A stretch of DNA of 33,470 bases from Piscicoccus intestinalis NBRC 104926. Its GTDB lineage: Bacteria; Actinomycetota; Actinomycetes; Actinomycetales; Dermatophilaceae. The stretch is taken from positions 1-33,470 of the forward strand of contig NZ_BCNQ01000051.1 of assembly GCF_001515525.1 (NCBI RefSeq). The letters run 5' to 3'. The position numbers and the translations under genes were made by a program. The notes below the pieces were generated by a model, which did no database searches, was not told the origin of the DNA, and saw nothing but the letters and a program-made list of their open reading frames with translations. Below, in pieces: positions 20,931-29,592 of the stretch. Every line of letters starts with the position of its first letter. Positions within the stretch are counted from its first letter, which is position 1.

Positions 20931-21176
20931 TCAGGCGGTGACGGCCGAGACCAGGAACTCCGGGCGCTTGCGGCGCAGGGTCGCGGCGGCGGTGACGGCG
21001 GCGTCGGGTGTCGGGTGCCACGACATGACGGTGCCGTACTGGCTCATCTCGCTCAGCGCGACGACGGCGCCGCGGTAGACGCGCGCGGTCGTGCGGGCGT
21101 CGAGCACGTGGCCTTCGTCGTCGGTCACCGTGTAGCAGTAACGATCGTCGACCCGGTTTGCGGACATGCGGTACAT
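20931..21176 (-). CDS. Small conserved-looking hypothetical protein
   Basis: The 81-residue product begins MYRMSANRVDDRYCYTVTDD and ends KRPEFLVSAVTA. It is a soluble mix of beta and helix without a signal peptide; I do not recognise a family. It reads like a short single-domain protein (YTVTDDEGHVLDARTTARVY, then a helix with PTPDAAVTAAATLRRK). ATG at 21176 has GGGGGAA 6 bp upstream. It lies between the patatin gene and a divergent dimethylargininase, with a terminator-like hairpin in its leader. Confidence 0.6.
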   Translation of the reverse strand: MYRMSANRVDDRYCYTVTDDEGHVLDARTTARVYRGAVVALSEMSQYGTVMSWHPTPDAAVTAAATLRRKRPEFLVSAVTA

Positions 21177-21189
21177 CGGACGTTCCCCC

Positions 21190-21225
21190 AAAAAACAGTT
21201 GTGCTGATCCCCGGTCGGGAACTGT
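21190..21225 (-). promoter_or_regulatory. Terminator-like hairpin with T6 in the leader of the small gene
   Basis: On the minus strand ACAGTT and AACTGT (outer bases 21225 and 21195) enclose 19 nt and are followed by TTTTTT (to 21190). The Shine-Dalgarno and ATG of the 81-residue gene come directly after. It could be an attenuator of that gene. The stem is short, so chance is possible. Confidence 0.35.
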
Positions 21226-21362
21226 AACGGCCGAGGCAGTACCACAGCGACCCTCTCGGGGCGTCAGGGTGGCGGTACCAGAACCAATCCTCTCGCGCCG
21301 CACAAGAGCCCGTGCACCCGGCCCGGCGCCGGCCCACGGCGCGGTGTCGAGGACGTGTCATC

Positions 21363-22139
21363 ATGTGGCGCATGCATGCCCGCCGCGCCCTCGTGCGACG
21401 CCCGAGCGCGGCCCTGGCCGGCGGGATCGTCACCCACATCGAGCGGCGCCCCGTCGACGCTCGGCGAGCGCTCATGCAGTGGCAGGGGTACGTCGCAGCC
21501 CTGGCCCGCGCGGGGTGGCAGGTCCGGGAGGTCATGCCGTTGCCCGGTTGCCCCGACGGGGTCTTCATCGAGGATCAGGTGGTCGTGTACGGCGATCTCG
21601 CCGTGCTCTGCCGCAGCGGCGCCCCCGCCCGCTGGCCCGAACAGGCCGGTGTCGCAGCGGCACTGGTCGCCGAGGGGTACCGCGTCGCGCGGATCGAGGC
21701 GCCGGGCTGTCTCGACGGGGGCGACGTGCTCAAACACGACGGCACCGTGTGGGTCGGGCTCGGTGGGCGCACGAACGCCGACGGCGTGTGGCAGCTCGGT
21801 GAGCTGCTCGGACCGTTGGGGGCCCGGGTCGTCGGCCGGCCCGTCTCCAAGGTGCTGCACCTGAAATCGGCCGTCACGGCGTTGCCGGACGGCACGGTCG
21901 TCGGCCACGAGCCACTCGTCGACGACCCCCGGGTGTGGCCGCGGTTCGAGGCCGTACCGGAGGAGTCCGGCGCGCACGTCGTCGTCCTCGATGCACAAAC
22001 CGTGCTCATGGCCGCCTCCGCACCGCGGACCGCCGCGATGTTTCGGCGGCGCGGGCTGCACGTGCTGACCGTCGACATCTCCGAGTTCGAGAAGCTCGAG
22101 GGGTGCGTGACCTGCCTGTCGGTGCGGTTGCGTGGCTGA
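21363..22139 (+). CDS. ddaH: Dimethylargininase / arginine deiminase-fold amidinotransferase
   Basis: The 258-residue enzyme should hydrolyse N-omega-methylated arginines to citrulline and methylamines (DDAH type). Visible active-site elements are GVFIEDQVVV (Glu70, Asp71), CLDGGDVL (about 117-123), LHLKSAVTAL (His166) and GCVTCLSVRLRG with the catalytic Cys251 near the C terminus. Length matches bacterial DDAH. ATG at 21363 is chosen with GAGGAC about 9 bp upstream; an ATG at 21372 is nearly as good. It stands 109 bp before the FtsH gene. A related deiminase specificity cannot be excluded. Confidence 0.88.
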   Translation: MWRMHARRALVRRPSAALAGGIVTHIERRPVDARRALMQWQGYVAALARAGWQVREVMPLPGCPDGVFIEDQVVVYGDLAVLCRSGAPARWPEQAGVAAALVAEGYRVARIEAPGCLDGGDVLKHDGTVWVGLGGRTNADGVWQLGELLGPLGARVVGRPVSKVLHLKSAVTALPDGTVVGHEPLVDDPRVWPRFEAVPEESGAHVVVLDAQTVLMAASAPRTAAMFRRRGLHVLTVDISEFEKLEGCVTCLSVRLRG

Positions 22140-22248
22140 GCCGTCTGAGCCGGATCGGTCGACGGGGTGGGCGGCGGCGCGTGAGCACGCGCATTAGCCT
22201 GACGCCACGAGCCGGGTGCCGATCACCCGTGTGCGATCGGAGGGCGAG

Positions 22249-24216
22249 ATGGCCACACCCAACAAGCCGGCGGACGAGCAGGAGCGGGATCCCAAGCGCC
22301 CTTGGCGCATCGAGGGGCTGCCGCACCGCTCCGGCGACGACAAGCCGGACGGGCGCCGCAAGTTCAACTGGCGCTCGTTCCTGACGTTCGCGCTCCTGGT
22401 GTATCTCGGCAGCTTCGCGGTCGCGACGTTCTTCGACGCCCGCAGCGACGTCGCGACGATCCCGTACACCGAGTTCACCCAGCAGGTGCAGGCGCGCAAC
22501 GTCGCGGAGGTGTACGCCCGCGGCGACACGATCCAGGGTGAGCTGCGGCAGGCCGCGACGAGCGCCGCCGACAACCAGAAGCAGTACACGGTGTTCAACA
22601 CCGAACGGCCCACGTTCGCCCGCGACGACCTGCTCACCGAGCTGGAGCAGCAGGGCACGACCGTGCGGGCGACTCCCGTCGTCGAACAGCGCGGTGTGCT
22701 CGGCAACCTGCTCTCGGCGTTCCTGCCGATCCTGCTGCTCATCGCGTTCTACGTGTGGATGTTCCGGCGGCAGTCGTCGATGATGGGCGGCGGACTCACG
22801 GGTGGGCGCAAGTCCAAGCCCGTCGACCCGGAGACCGTGCGGGTCACCTTCGACGACGTCGCCGGCATCGACGAGGTCGAGGACGAGATCAACGAGATCG
22901 TCGACTACCTGCGCCACCCCGACAAGTACGCCGCGCTCGGCGCCCGCGCACCCAAGGGCGTGCTGCTCGCGGGCGGACCCGGCACCGGCAAGACCCTGCT
23001 CGCGCGGGCGACCGCCGGTGAGGCCGGGGTGCCGTTCTTCAGCGCCAGCGCGAGCGAATTCATCGAGATGATCGTCGGGGTCGGCGCCCAGCGAGTGCGC
23101 GAACTCTTCTCGGAGGCGCGCAAGGTGGCGCCGGCGATCATCTTCATCGACGAGATCGACACAATCGGGCGGGCCCGTGGCGGCGCGCAGTCGATGGGCG
23201 GGCACGACGAGCGTGAGCAGACGCTCAACCAGATCCTCACCGAGATGGACGGCTTCTCCGGATCCGAGGGCGTCATCGTGCTCGCCGCCACCAACCGGCC
23301 CGAGGTGCTCGACCCGGCGTTGCTGCGCCCCGGGCGGTTCGACCGCACGATCATGGTGCACGCACCCGACGCCGCCGGACGCGAGGCGATCCTGCGGGTG
23401 CACACGCGGCACGTGCCGCTGGCGGCCGATGTCGATCTCGCGGCGGTGGCCAAGGCGACGCCGGGGATGACCGGTGCCGAGCTCGCGAACCTCGCCAACG
23501 AGGCCGCGCTGCTGGCGGCCCGACGCGGCGCGAGTCAGGTGACACAGGCGATGCTGTCCGAGTCGCTGGAGAAGGTGCAGCTCGGGGCGGCGCGCAACGT
23601 CGTCATGCCCGAGGACGAGCGGCGCCGCACCGCCTACCACGAGGCCGGGCACGCACTGCTCGGCATGCTGCAGCCGGGCGCCGACCCGGTGCGCAAGATC
23701 TCGATCATCCCGCGCGGGCGCGCCCTCGGGGTCACGCTGTCGACGCCCGACACCGACCGGTACGGCTACGACGAGGCCTACCTGCGCGGGCGGATCATCG
23801 GGGCGCTCGGCGGCATGGCCGCCGAGGACGTCGTCTTCGGGGTCGTCACCACCGGCGCGGAGTCGGACCTGTCGACGTCGACGAACATCGCCCGCCAGAT
23901 GGTCGGCCGCTGGGGCATGAGCGACCGCGTCGGCCCCGTGCAGATCTACCCCAGCGAGGGCGACCCGCGCGCCGCCGGTTTCTCCGACGAGATGTTCGCC
24001 GCCGCCGACGCGGAGGTCCGGCGCGTCATCGAGGAGTGCTACGCGGAGGCCACGTCGACCCTCCGGGACAACCGCGACCGGCTCGAGAGCATCGTCGCCC
24101 GCCTCCTGGAGACCGAGACCCTCGACGAGCGCGAGGCCTACGCCGCCGCCGGCATCGAGCGTCCCGCCCCGGCCCCGCAGCCCACCATGCCCGGCGCCCA
24201 CGCCACGCAGGCCTAG
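22249..24216 (+). CDS. ftsH: FtsH-family membrane AAA+ zinc metalloprotease
   Basis: The 655-residue protein has two N-terminal membrane helices (about 44-62 and 152-171) flanking a ~90-residue extracytoplasmic domain. The AAA+ module has Walker A GGPGTGKT (242-249), Walker B IIFIDEID (297-304) and the pore motif around [10 protein letters not shown], and [20 protein letters not shown]. The zinc protease domain has HEAGH (464-468). All catalytic residues are present. It degrades membrane and short-lived proteins. ATG at 22249 has GGAGGG 4-5 bp upstream. The folE/hpt neighbourhood that I recall for the main actinobacterial ftsH is absent, so this may be an accessory paralogue. Confidence 0.93.
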   Translation: MATPNKPADEQERDPKRPWRIEGLPHRSGDDKPDGRRKFNWRSFLTFALLVYLGSFAVATFFDARSDVATIPYTEFTQQVQARNVAEVYARGDTIQGELRQAATSAADNQKQYTVFNTERPTFARDDLLTELEQQGTTVRATPVVEQRGVLGNLLSAFLPILLLIAFYVWMFRRQSSMMGGGLTGGRKSKPVDPETVRVTFDDVAGIDEVEDEINEIVDYLRHPDKYAALGARAPKGVLLAGGPGTGKTLLARATAGEAGVPFFSASASEFIEMIVGVGAQRVRELFSEARKVAPAIIFIDEIDTIGRARGGAQSMGGHDEREQTLNQILTEMDGFSGSEGVIVLAATNRPEVLDPALLRPGRFDRTIMVHAPDAAGREAILRVHTRHVPLAADVDLAAVAKATPGMTGAELANLANEAALLAARRGASQVTQAMLSESLEKVQLGAARNVVMPEDERRRTAYHEAGHALLGMLQPGADPVRKISIIPRGRALGVTLSTPDTDRYGYDEAYLRGRIIGALGGMAAEDVVFGVVTTGAESDLSTSTNIARQMVGRWGMSDRVGPVQIYPSEGDPRAAGFSDEMFAAADAEVRRVIEECYAEATSTLRDNRDRLESIVARLLETETLDEREAYAAAGIERPAPAPQPTMPGAHATQA

Positions 24217-24273
24217 CCCCACTTCCGAGAGGTGGGGGAGCCGAGCACAGCGAATCGGTCGGAGGAACACCCC

Positions 24274-25542
24274 ATGACCACGTCGCCCACCCGAGCCCGG
24301 CGAGCCGCCTCCCGCCGAGCCCGCGCCGCCGCCAGGTCGCGGGCCCGCGACGAGGTGCGCAGCGTCGACCGCCCGCTGCCCGGCGGTCGCACGTTGCCCC
24401 TGGCCTACACCCGCACGGGGCCGCGCTCGGTCGGCCGGCAGGTGCCGGTGCTCGTGTTTCCCGGCGGGCCTGGGCTGGCGTCGGTGCGGCCGTACGCAGC
24501 ATTGCGGGCCCAGGCGACGAAGGCCGGTCTCGACCTGGTCATGGTGGAGCATCGCGGAGTCGGGCTCTCCCGTCAGGACACCGCGGGCGTCGACCTCGTG
24601 GCAGACGACATGACCTCCGCGCTGGCGGCCGACGATGCCGCCGCCGTGCTCGACGCCGAGGGCATCGAGACGGCCGTCGTCTACGGCACCTCCTACGGCA
24701 GCTACCTCGCGCAGGTGTTCGGCGCCCGCCATCCCGAACGGGTGGCCGCGATGATCCTCGACTCGGCGATGGTCGGCGCCGACAACAACCACGCGGCCCG
24801 CGCGGCGCTCAACGACACCCTCTGGGTCGGCGGCCGGAGAACGGAGCAGGTCGCGGTCGACGTCCGTCGCCTCGTGGTGGGGGGCCGGTTGGATCCGCGG
24901 AACGCCTTCGGGCTGCAGCTCTTCCACGAGTTCACCGGCCCCGAGGGCCTGGCGCGCATGCTGGCGCTGCTCGAGCGGGGGCGCGGCGGTCGCACGTGGC
25001 GGTGGGTGCACCGGCTCGGGGCGCGCGAGGTCACCAAGAACTTGCCCTTGCTCATGGAGTTCGACCTCGTCGACCGCATCGCCTTTCGCGAACTGGACTA
25101 CGCGGCCACCGCCCCGATGGCCGAGGTGAGCGGACCGCTGCGGGTGGAGGGCTCGTTCGAGGCGCTCGCGCGCCGCTACGAACCGTTCGATCCCGCGGCC
25201 CCCGAAGCGCTCGACACCCGTGTCGTGCTGCCGGGCTTCGACTGGCCGATCGTCGTGATCAGCGGCGATCGCGACCTGCGCACCCCGCGGCGCGTTTCGG
25301 AGGAGATCGTGGGGCTCGCGCCGCGCGGTCGGCTCGTCGCGGTGCGCGCGCACGGCCACAGCGCGCTGGACACCCAGCGCACCCTCGCCATCGACATCGC
25401 CCGGCGCGTGCGCGAACACAGCGGCGGCGCTGAGTTGTCCCTACCCGCCGTCCCAGCGGGGCGGCCGACCCCGCTGGCGCGCTTGCTGCGCGCGCGACTC
25501 ACGCTCTCCGAGCGCGTGCCCCGGCCTGTTCAGGGTCGCTGA
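24274..25542 (+). CDS. Alpha/beta hydrolase, proline iminopeptidase-like
   Basis: The 422-residue protein begins with a basic, Arg/Ala-rich tail (1-30). The hydrolase fold follows with oxyanion loop FPGGPGLAS, VMVEHRGVGLSRQD, nucleophile elbow YGTSYGSYLAQVF (Ser in GTSYG), Asp in VISGDRDLRTP and His in RAHGHSAL. The VEHRGVGLS and GTSYGS motifs place it with prolyl aminopeptidase/tricorn-interacting peptidases (S33). All three catalytic residues are present. ATG at 24274 follows GGAGGAAC. It is 57 bp after ftsH in the same direction, so cooperation with that protease in peptide turnover is a reasonable guess. Its stop lies inside palindromic repeat copy B. Confidence 0.88.
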   Translation: MTTSPTRARRAASRRARAAARSRARDEVRSVDRPLPGGRTLPLAYTRTGPRSVGRQVPVLVFPGGPGLASVRPYAALRAQATKAGLDLVMVEHRGVGLSRQDTAGVDLVADDMTSALAADDAAAVLDAEGIETAVVYGTSYGSYLAQVFGARHPERVAAMILDSAMVGADNNHAARAALNDTLWVGGRRTEQVAVDVRRLVVGGRLDPRNAFGLQLFHEFTGPEGLARMLALLERGRGGRTWRWVHRLGAREVTKNLPLLMEFDLVDRIAFRELDYAATAPMAEVSGPLRVEGSFEALARRYEPFDPAAPEALDTRVVLPGFDWPIVVISGDRDLRTPRRVSEEIVGLAPRGRLVAVRAHGHSALDTQRTLAIDIARRVREHSGGAELSLPAVPAGRPTPLARLLRARLTLSERVPRPVQGR

Positions 25543-25608
25543 GAACTGTGTGTCGTGGTGACCACTGCGGCGCGAACAGCGGTTTTCATCACGATGCGCA
25601 GTCCTCAG
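25539..25608. repeat. Palindromic ~70-nt repeat, copy B
   Basis: Arms 25539-25561 and 25586-25608 pair over 23 positions with four G-U-type changes (when read as plus-strand RNA) and one A-C mismatch. The centre CTGCGG...ACAGC matches the reverse complement of the centre of copy A (11831-11852). It overlaps the stop codon of the hydrolase and separates it from the Asp-rich gene. Mostly wobble-compatible changes suggest that the folded transcript is what has been kept. Confidence 0.7.
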
Positions 25609-25712
25609 GGTCGTGGGGGCGTCGTTAGAGTCGGCAGATCGCCGTTGGTCGTCGCCCTGCGAGGCTCGGCCGGCGGGGACGACCCCGACCTCCTCAGACT
25701 CAAGGAGAGCAG

Positions 25713-26102
25713 ATGACCGACAACGACAAGCCGCTCAGCGACGACGAGCTGGTCACCGACGGCGCCGCGAGCGTGCCGGCTCCGGGCGCCGACGCCGACG
25801 GCACCGACGGCCGCGACGGAGACGGCACCGACTCCGACGGCACCGACGGCGACTCGACCGACGGGACCGACGGCGACTCGACCGACGGGACCGACGGCGA
25901 CTCGCACGACTCCGACGGCGCCGATGGTGGCGACAGCGACGGCACCGACTCCGATGGCACCGACGGTGACTCGACCGACGGCACCGACGGGGACTCGCAC
26001 GACTCCGATGGCACCGACGGCGACTCCACCGACGGCACCGACGGCGACTCGCACGACTCGGACGGGACCGACGGAGGGGACTCCGACGGCACCGATGCCT
26101 GA
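25713..26102 (+). CDS. Asp-rich DGTDG-repeat protein, candidate modified-peptide precursor
   Basis: The 129-residue protein is about 35% Asp. Residues 1-28 (MTDNDKPLSDDELVTDGAAS then VPAPGADA) are the only non-repetitive part. The LSDDEL segment resembles leader regions of ribosomal peptide precursors. Residues 29-129 consist almost only of Asp, Gly, Ser, Thr and three His (65, 96, 114), in units DGTDGDST and GDSHDSDG. Residues 63-80 recur almost unchanged at 112-129, a 49-residue period. No signal peptide, Cys or aromatic residue. ATG at 25713 has AAGGAGAG 4-5 bp upstream. The oxygenase gene starts 11 bp downstream, so this may be its substrate. Alternatives are a metal-binding or disordered acidic protein. 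Confidence 0.78.
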   Translation: MTDNDKPLSDDELVTDGAASVPAPGADADGTDGRDGDGTDSDGTDGDSTDGTDGDSTDGTDGDSHDSDGADGGDSDGTDSDGTDGDSTDGTDGDSHDSDGTDGDSTDGTDGDSHDSDGTDGGDSDGTDA

Positions 26103-26113
26103 GCTCTGACGGG

Positions 26114-27244
26114 ATGAACTCACTGCAGTTCCTGGCCGGCGACCCTACGACCTTCGCCACGGAGGTGTGGGGTCGCCGGCTCCTCGTTCGGCACATTCCG
26201 CCCGCCGACCTCGACGGCCTCTTCGGGATCGAGCAGGCCGACCACCTCATCACATCGAGCGCGATGCGCACCCCGCAGTTGCGTATCGCCAAGGACGGCT
26301 CGGTGCTCGCCGAGTCGCGCTACATCCGGCACGCGACGATCGCCGGCACGCCGATGACCGGCCTCGTCGATCCCCGCAAGGTGCTCGACCTCTTCGGAGA
26401 CGGCGCGACGATCGTCTTCCAGGGGTTGCAGCGCTACTGGGACCCGCTGCGGCGCCTCGTGCGCGGCCTCGAGGAGGAGCTCGGGCACCCGTGCCAGGCC
26501 AACGCCTACCTGACGCCGCCCGGCTCCCAAGGGTTCGCGCTGCACAAGGACACCCATGACGTCTTCGTGTTCCAAACGTTCGGCACAAAGGACTGGGAGG
26601 TCCACGACGAACGCGGCGCGCACCAGGTGACGATGGAGCCGGGCACGTGCATGTACCTTCCGACCGGTACACCGCACATGGCGCGCACCCAGGCCAGCGC
26701 CTCGCTGCACGTGACCGTCGGCATCAACCGGTTCGTGTGGCGCGACCTGCTGCGCAAGGTCGTGGAGCCGGTGCTCGCCGACGAGGCATTCGCCGGACCG
26801 CTGCCCGCGCGGCTGTTCGACGACAAGGAGGCGCTCGCCGCGGCGCTGCGGGCCAAGGTCGACGAGCTCACCGCGGCGCTCGCGGGCGCCGACCTCGACG
26901 GGCTCGTCGACGCCGAGGAGGTGCGCTTCGAGTCGGGGCGTCAGCCGCTGCTCGAGGGCGCGCTGCTCGACCGGTTGGAGCTGCCGGGGATCGAGGCCCA
27001 GACCGTGCTGCGACGCCGCGCCGGCAGCACCTGCGTCGTGCGACCGGCCGGCGACGACCTGCGGCTGCTGCTCGGAGATCGATCGATGACGGTGCCCGGC
27101 CGCATCGGTGACGCGGTGCGTCGTGTCGCCGCCACCGACGGCGAGCTGCGCCCCGCCGAGCTGGGCGACGTGCTCGACGAGCAGAGCGCGCTCGTGTTGT
27201 GCCGCCGGTTAGTGCGCGAGGGTCTGTTGGAAGTGGTGCGATGA
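26114..27244 (+). CDS. JmjC/ROXA-type cupin oxygenase
   Basis: The 376-residue protein has a Cupin_4/JmjC domain (about 1-210). NAYLTPPGSQGFALHKDTHD contains the HxD half of the iron site (His144, Asp146), FVFQTFGTKDWEV follows, and YLPTGTPHMA supplies the distal His188, so the 2-oxoglutarate/Fe(II) facial triad is intact. The C-terminal part (about 220-376) is helical and ends in a winged-helix-like segment, as in ROXA/YcfD proteins that hydroxylate ribosomal proteins. The start at 26114 has only a weak ribosome site, consistent with coupling to the Asp-rich gene 11 bp upstream. It overlaps the next gene by ATGA. The likely substrate is the neighbouring repeat protein, which is inference. 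Confidence 0.87.
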   Translation: MNSLQFLAGDPTTFATEVWGRRLLVRHIPPADLDGLFGIEQADHLITSSAMRTPQLRIAKDGSVLAESRYIRHATIAGTPMTGLVDPRKVLDLFGDGATIVFQGLQRYWDPLRRLVRGLEEELGHPCQANAYLTPPGSQGFALHKDTHDVFVFQTFGTKDWEVHDERGAHQVTMEPGTCMYLPTGTPHMARTQASASLHVTVGINRFVWRDLLRKVVEPVLADEAFAGPLPARLFDDKEALAAALRAKVDELTAALAGADLDGLVDAEEVRFESGRQPLLEGALLDRLELPGIEAQTVLRRRAGSTCVVRPAGDDLRLLLGDRSMTVPGRIGDAVRRVAATDGELRPAELGDVLDEQSALVLCRRLVREGLLEVVR

Positions 27245-28227
27245 CCACCGGCGGTACCGACAGCACCGACGGCAGCGGCGCCCGGCGGGACCGCCCGCGT
27301 CGGCTGCCGCTGGACGTGCCGGCCGCCGAGGCGGCCGGGCTCGCGAAGGCCACGCAGCGGTTCCGATGCTCGGTCGACAGCGAGGCGCGTGACGAGCCGC
27401 TGACCGCCACGGCCTCCACGGTCTCGGCGTTCCTCCTCCTGGAGGACCCGGGGCCGTGGGGGCCGGCGGTGCTGCAGTGCCTGCGGGTTCCGGAGCCGGT
27501 GCGTGCCCGGGCTGCCGGGTGGGAGCGCGAGCTCGGCATCCGGCCGCTGCTCATCCGCCGCATGGGCCGATCCGCGGGTGGCGCCAGGCGCGTGTTCGTC
27601 GTGAACGCCCGGCACGGATGGGCGCAGACCGCGCGCCTCGACTCGCTGGCGGCCGTCGCCGACTGGGACCTGTCCGGTGCCACCGGGCCGCACGGAGTCG
27701 GGCTGGAGCCGCACGACGAGCCGATCCTGCTCGCCTGCACCCACGGGCGCCACGACGCCTGCTGCGCCGAGCGAGGCCGGCCCCTCGTGCGGGCACTCGC
27801 CGCGGAATTCGGCGACCTCGTCTGGGAGAGCTCGCATCTGGGCGGCGACCGATTCGCCGCGAACCTGCTCGTGCTGCCCGACGGGCACGCCTACGGGCGC
27901 CTGGACCCCGCCTCCGGGCCGCGGGTCGTCGCCGACCACTTCGCCGGGCGGCTGTCGCTGGAACACCTGCGCGGCCGCACGACCGTACCGTGGGTGTCGC
28001 AGTACGCCGAACACGTCGTGCGCGAGCGCCTCGGCGAGACCAGGCTCGACGCGGTGACCAGCCGCGTACTTGTGCGCCGCCGCGGGCACGCCGTCGTGCA
28101 GGTGCGCGTCGGCGACGAGGTGCAGGAGGTCGTCGTCGACGTCGACCGCGCGCCGGAGGCCCGGCTCACGTGCGGCAGCGAGCGCACCTCCCGCGCCCCG
28201 CGGTACTCGGCCCCGGCCCTCGACTGA
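27241..28227 (+). CDS. Sucrase/ferredoxin-like (thioredoxin-fold Fe-S) protein
   Basis: The 328-residue protein belongs to the sucrase/ferredoxin-like family, whose members include Apd1-type thioredoxin-like [2Fe-2S] ferredoxins. Core motifs are ILLACTHGRHDACCAERGRP, with Cys166 and Cys175 in C-x8-C plus Cys174, and WESSHLGGDRFAANLLVLP with His199. Where Apd1 has a second His (H-x3-H) this protein has Asp203. Residues 6-11 read TDSTDG, echoing the repeat of the first gene in the cassette. ATG at 27241 overlaps the oxygenase stop (ATGA). It may supply electrons to keep the oxygenase iron reduced. Its stop is 6 bp from the convergent efeB stop. Confidence 0.85.
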   Translation: MTTGGTDSTDGSGARRDRPRRLPLDVPAAEAAGLAKATQRFRCSVDSEARDEPLTATASTVSAFLLLEDPGPWGPAVLQCLRVPEPVRARAAGWERELGIRPLLIRRMGRSAGGARRVFVVNARHGWAQTARLDSLAAVADWDLSGATGPHGVGLEPHDEPILLACTHGRHDACCAERGRPLVRALAAEFGDLVWESSHLGGDRFAANLLVLPDGHAYGRLDPASGPRVVADHFAGRLSLEHLRGRTTVPWVSQYAEHVVRERLGETRLDAVTSRVLVRRRGHAVVQVRVGDEVQEVVVDVDRAPEARLTCGSERTSRAPRYSAPALD

Positions 28228-28233
28228 CGGTGG

Positions 28234-29592
28234 CTACGCGAAGAGGGCCTGGCCGATGTGGGTCTCGCCCTCGCGGACGCCGGGCGGGACCGCGAAGAGC
28301 GCCGACGCTCGGTGCTGCAGGTACTCCCTGATCCCGTCCTCACGCGCCATGCGGGTCTGCATCGGGACGTACTGCGTGCGCGGGTCGCGCACGTAGGCGA
28401 TGAAGAACAACCCGGCGTCCAGCCGCCCGAGCGAGTCGTTGCCGTCGGTGTAGTTGTACCCCCGTCGCAGCATCCGAGCGCCGTTGTTCTGGCTCGGATG
28501 CCCCAGCCGCACATGTGAATTCATGGCCATCAGCGGAACCCCGCCGCGGCCCGTGAGGGCGAAGTCGGGCTCGGAGAACTCGGTGCCGCCGCTGAGCGGG
28601 GCGCCCTCGCGGCGGTCGCGGCCGAAGAGCGTCTCCTGCTCGCGCAGCGACGTGCGGTCCCACGTCTCGATGTTCATCGCGATCCGCCGCGCGACGAGAT
28701 AGGAGCCGCCTGCCAGCCAGCCGGCCGCCGCGTCGTCGCCGGCGCCGACCCACACGTGCTCGTCGACGAGGTCGGGGTCCTCGGCCTTGAGGTTGGCGGT
28801 GCCGTCCTTGAACCCGAACAGGTTTCGCGGGGTCGCCTGCGCCGTCGACGTCGAGGAGGTGCGCCCGAAGCCCAGCTGGCTCCAGCGCAGCGACGCCGTG
28901 CCGAACGCGATCCGCGACAGGTTGCGCACCGCGTGCACCGCAACCTGCGGGTCGTCGGCGCACGCCTGCACGCACAGGTCGCCGTCGCTGCGCGCCGCGT
29001 CGAGGTTGTCACCAGGAAAGTGCGGGAGCCGGGCCAGCGCCTGCGGCTGCCGGGCCGCGAGCCCGAAGCGGTCGCGCCCCTTCGCGTCGCGGAACAGCGA
29101 CGGGCCGAAGCCGAACGTCAGCGTGAGGTGCCCCGCGGAGAGATTCTCGGCCTCCCCGGTGTCGTTCGGGGGCGCGTCGTAGGAGGTCGGGTCGCCGCCG
29201 ACCGGGCGCCCCGCGGTCATCTCGGCCGCCGCGGCAGTCCACGCCGTCAGCAGCGCGACGAGGTCGTCGCGGCTGTCGGTGCGCAGGTCGAACGCGGCGA
29301 AGTGCATCCGGTCCTGCGCGGGCGTGACGATGCCGCCCTGGTGCTCGCCGTAGAACGGGTAGGAGTCGGAGGCGGTTGGTGCGGCCGCCTCCTGCTCCTG
29401 CGCCGAACCGGTCAGCCGCCCGCCCGCGAATCCCGCGGCGGTCAGCGCCGCACCGGCGCCGGCCAGCCCGAGGATGCCGCGTCGGCTGACACCGCGCCGC
29501 CGGCCGTCCCGGCCCTCCGGCGCAGTGTCCTCGGCAGACTCGTCGTGGCCCCCGGCCTCGGTCTGGGGTGCGCCGGTGCTGTCGTCACGCAT
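28234..29592 (-). CDS. efeB: EfeB, Dyp-type haem peroxidase / deferrochelatase
   Basis: The 452-residue protein has a Tat signal (GVSRRGILGLAGAGAALTAA, about residues 34-53) and is exported folded with haem. The Dyp-peroxidase domain shows GFKDGT (distal Asp), QLGFGRTS and NSHVRLGHPSQN with the proximal haem His, ending DAGLFFIAYVRDPRTQYVPM. In EfeUOB systems EfeB oxidises Fe(II) or releases iron from haem outside the membrane. Start ATG at 29592 overlaps the efeO stop (TGATG). Last gene of efeUOB. Confidence 0.93.
   Translation of the reverse strand: MRDDSTGAPQTEAGGHDESAEDTAPEGRDGRRRGVSRRGILGLAGAGAALTAAGFAGGRLTGSAQEQEAAAPTASDSYPFYGEHQGGIVTPAQDRMHFAAFDLRTDSRDDLVALLTAWTAAAAEMTAGRPVGGDPTSYDAPPNDTGEAENLSAGHLTLTFGFGPSLFRDAKGRDRFGLAARQPQALARLPHFPGDNLDAARSDGDLCVQACADDPQVAVHAVRNLSRIAFGTASLRWSQLGFGRTSSTSTAQATPRNLFGFKDGTANLKAEDPDLVDEHVWVGAGDDAAAGWLAGGSYLVARRIAMNIETWDRTSLREQETLFGRDRREGAPLSGGTEFSEPDFALTGRGGVPLMAMNSHVRLGHPSQNNGARMLRRGYNYTDGNDSLGRLDAGLFFIAYVRDPRTQYVPMQTRMAREDGIREYLQHRASALFAVPPGVREGETHIGQALFA

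Noticed and set aside
25795-26100. RTX-type calcium-binding export protein
   Set aside because: The DG-rich repeats recall calcium sites, but the GGxGxDxUx nonapeptide is absent, there is no secretion signal, and the neighbours are an oxygenase and a ferredoxin-like gene, not a transporter.
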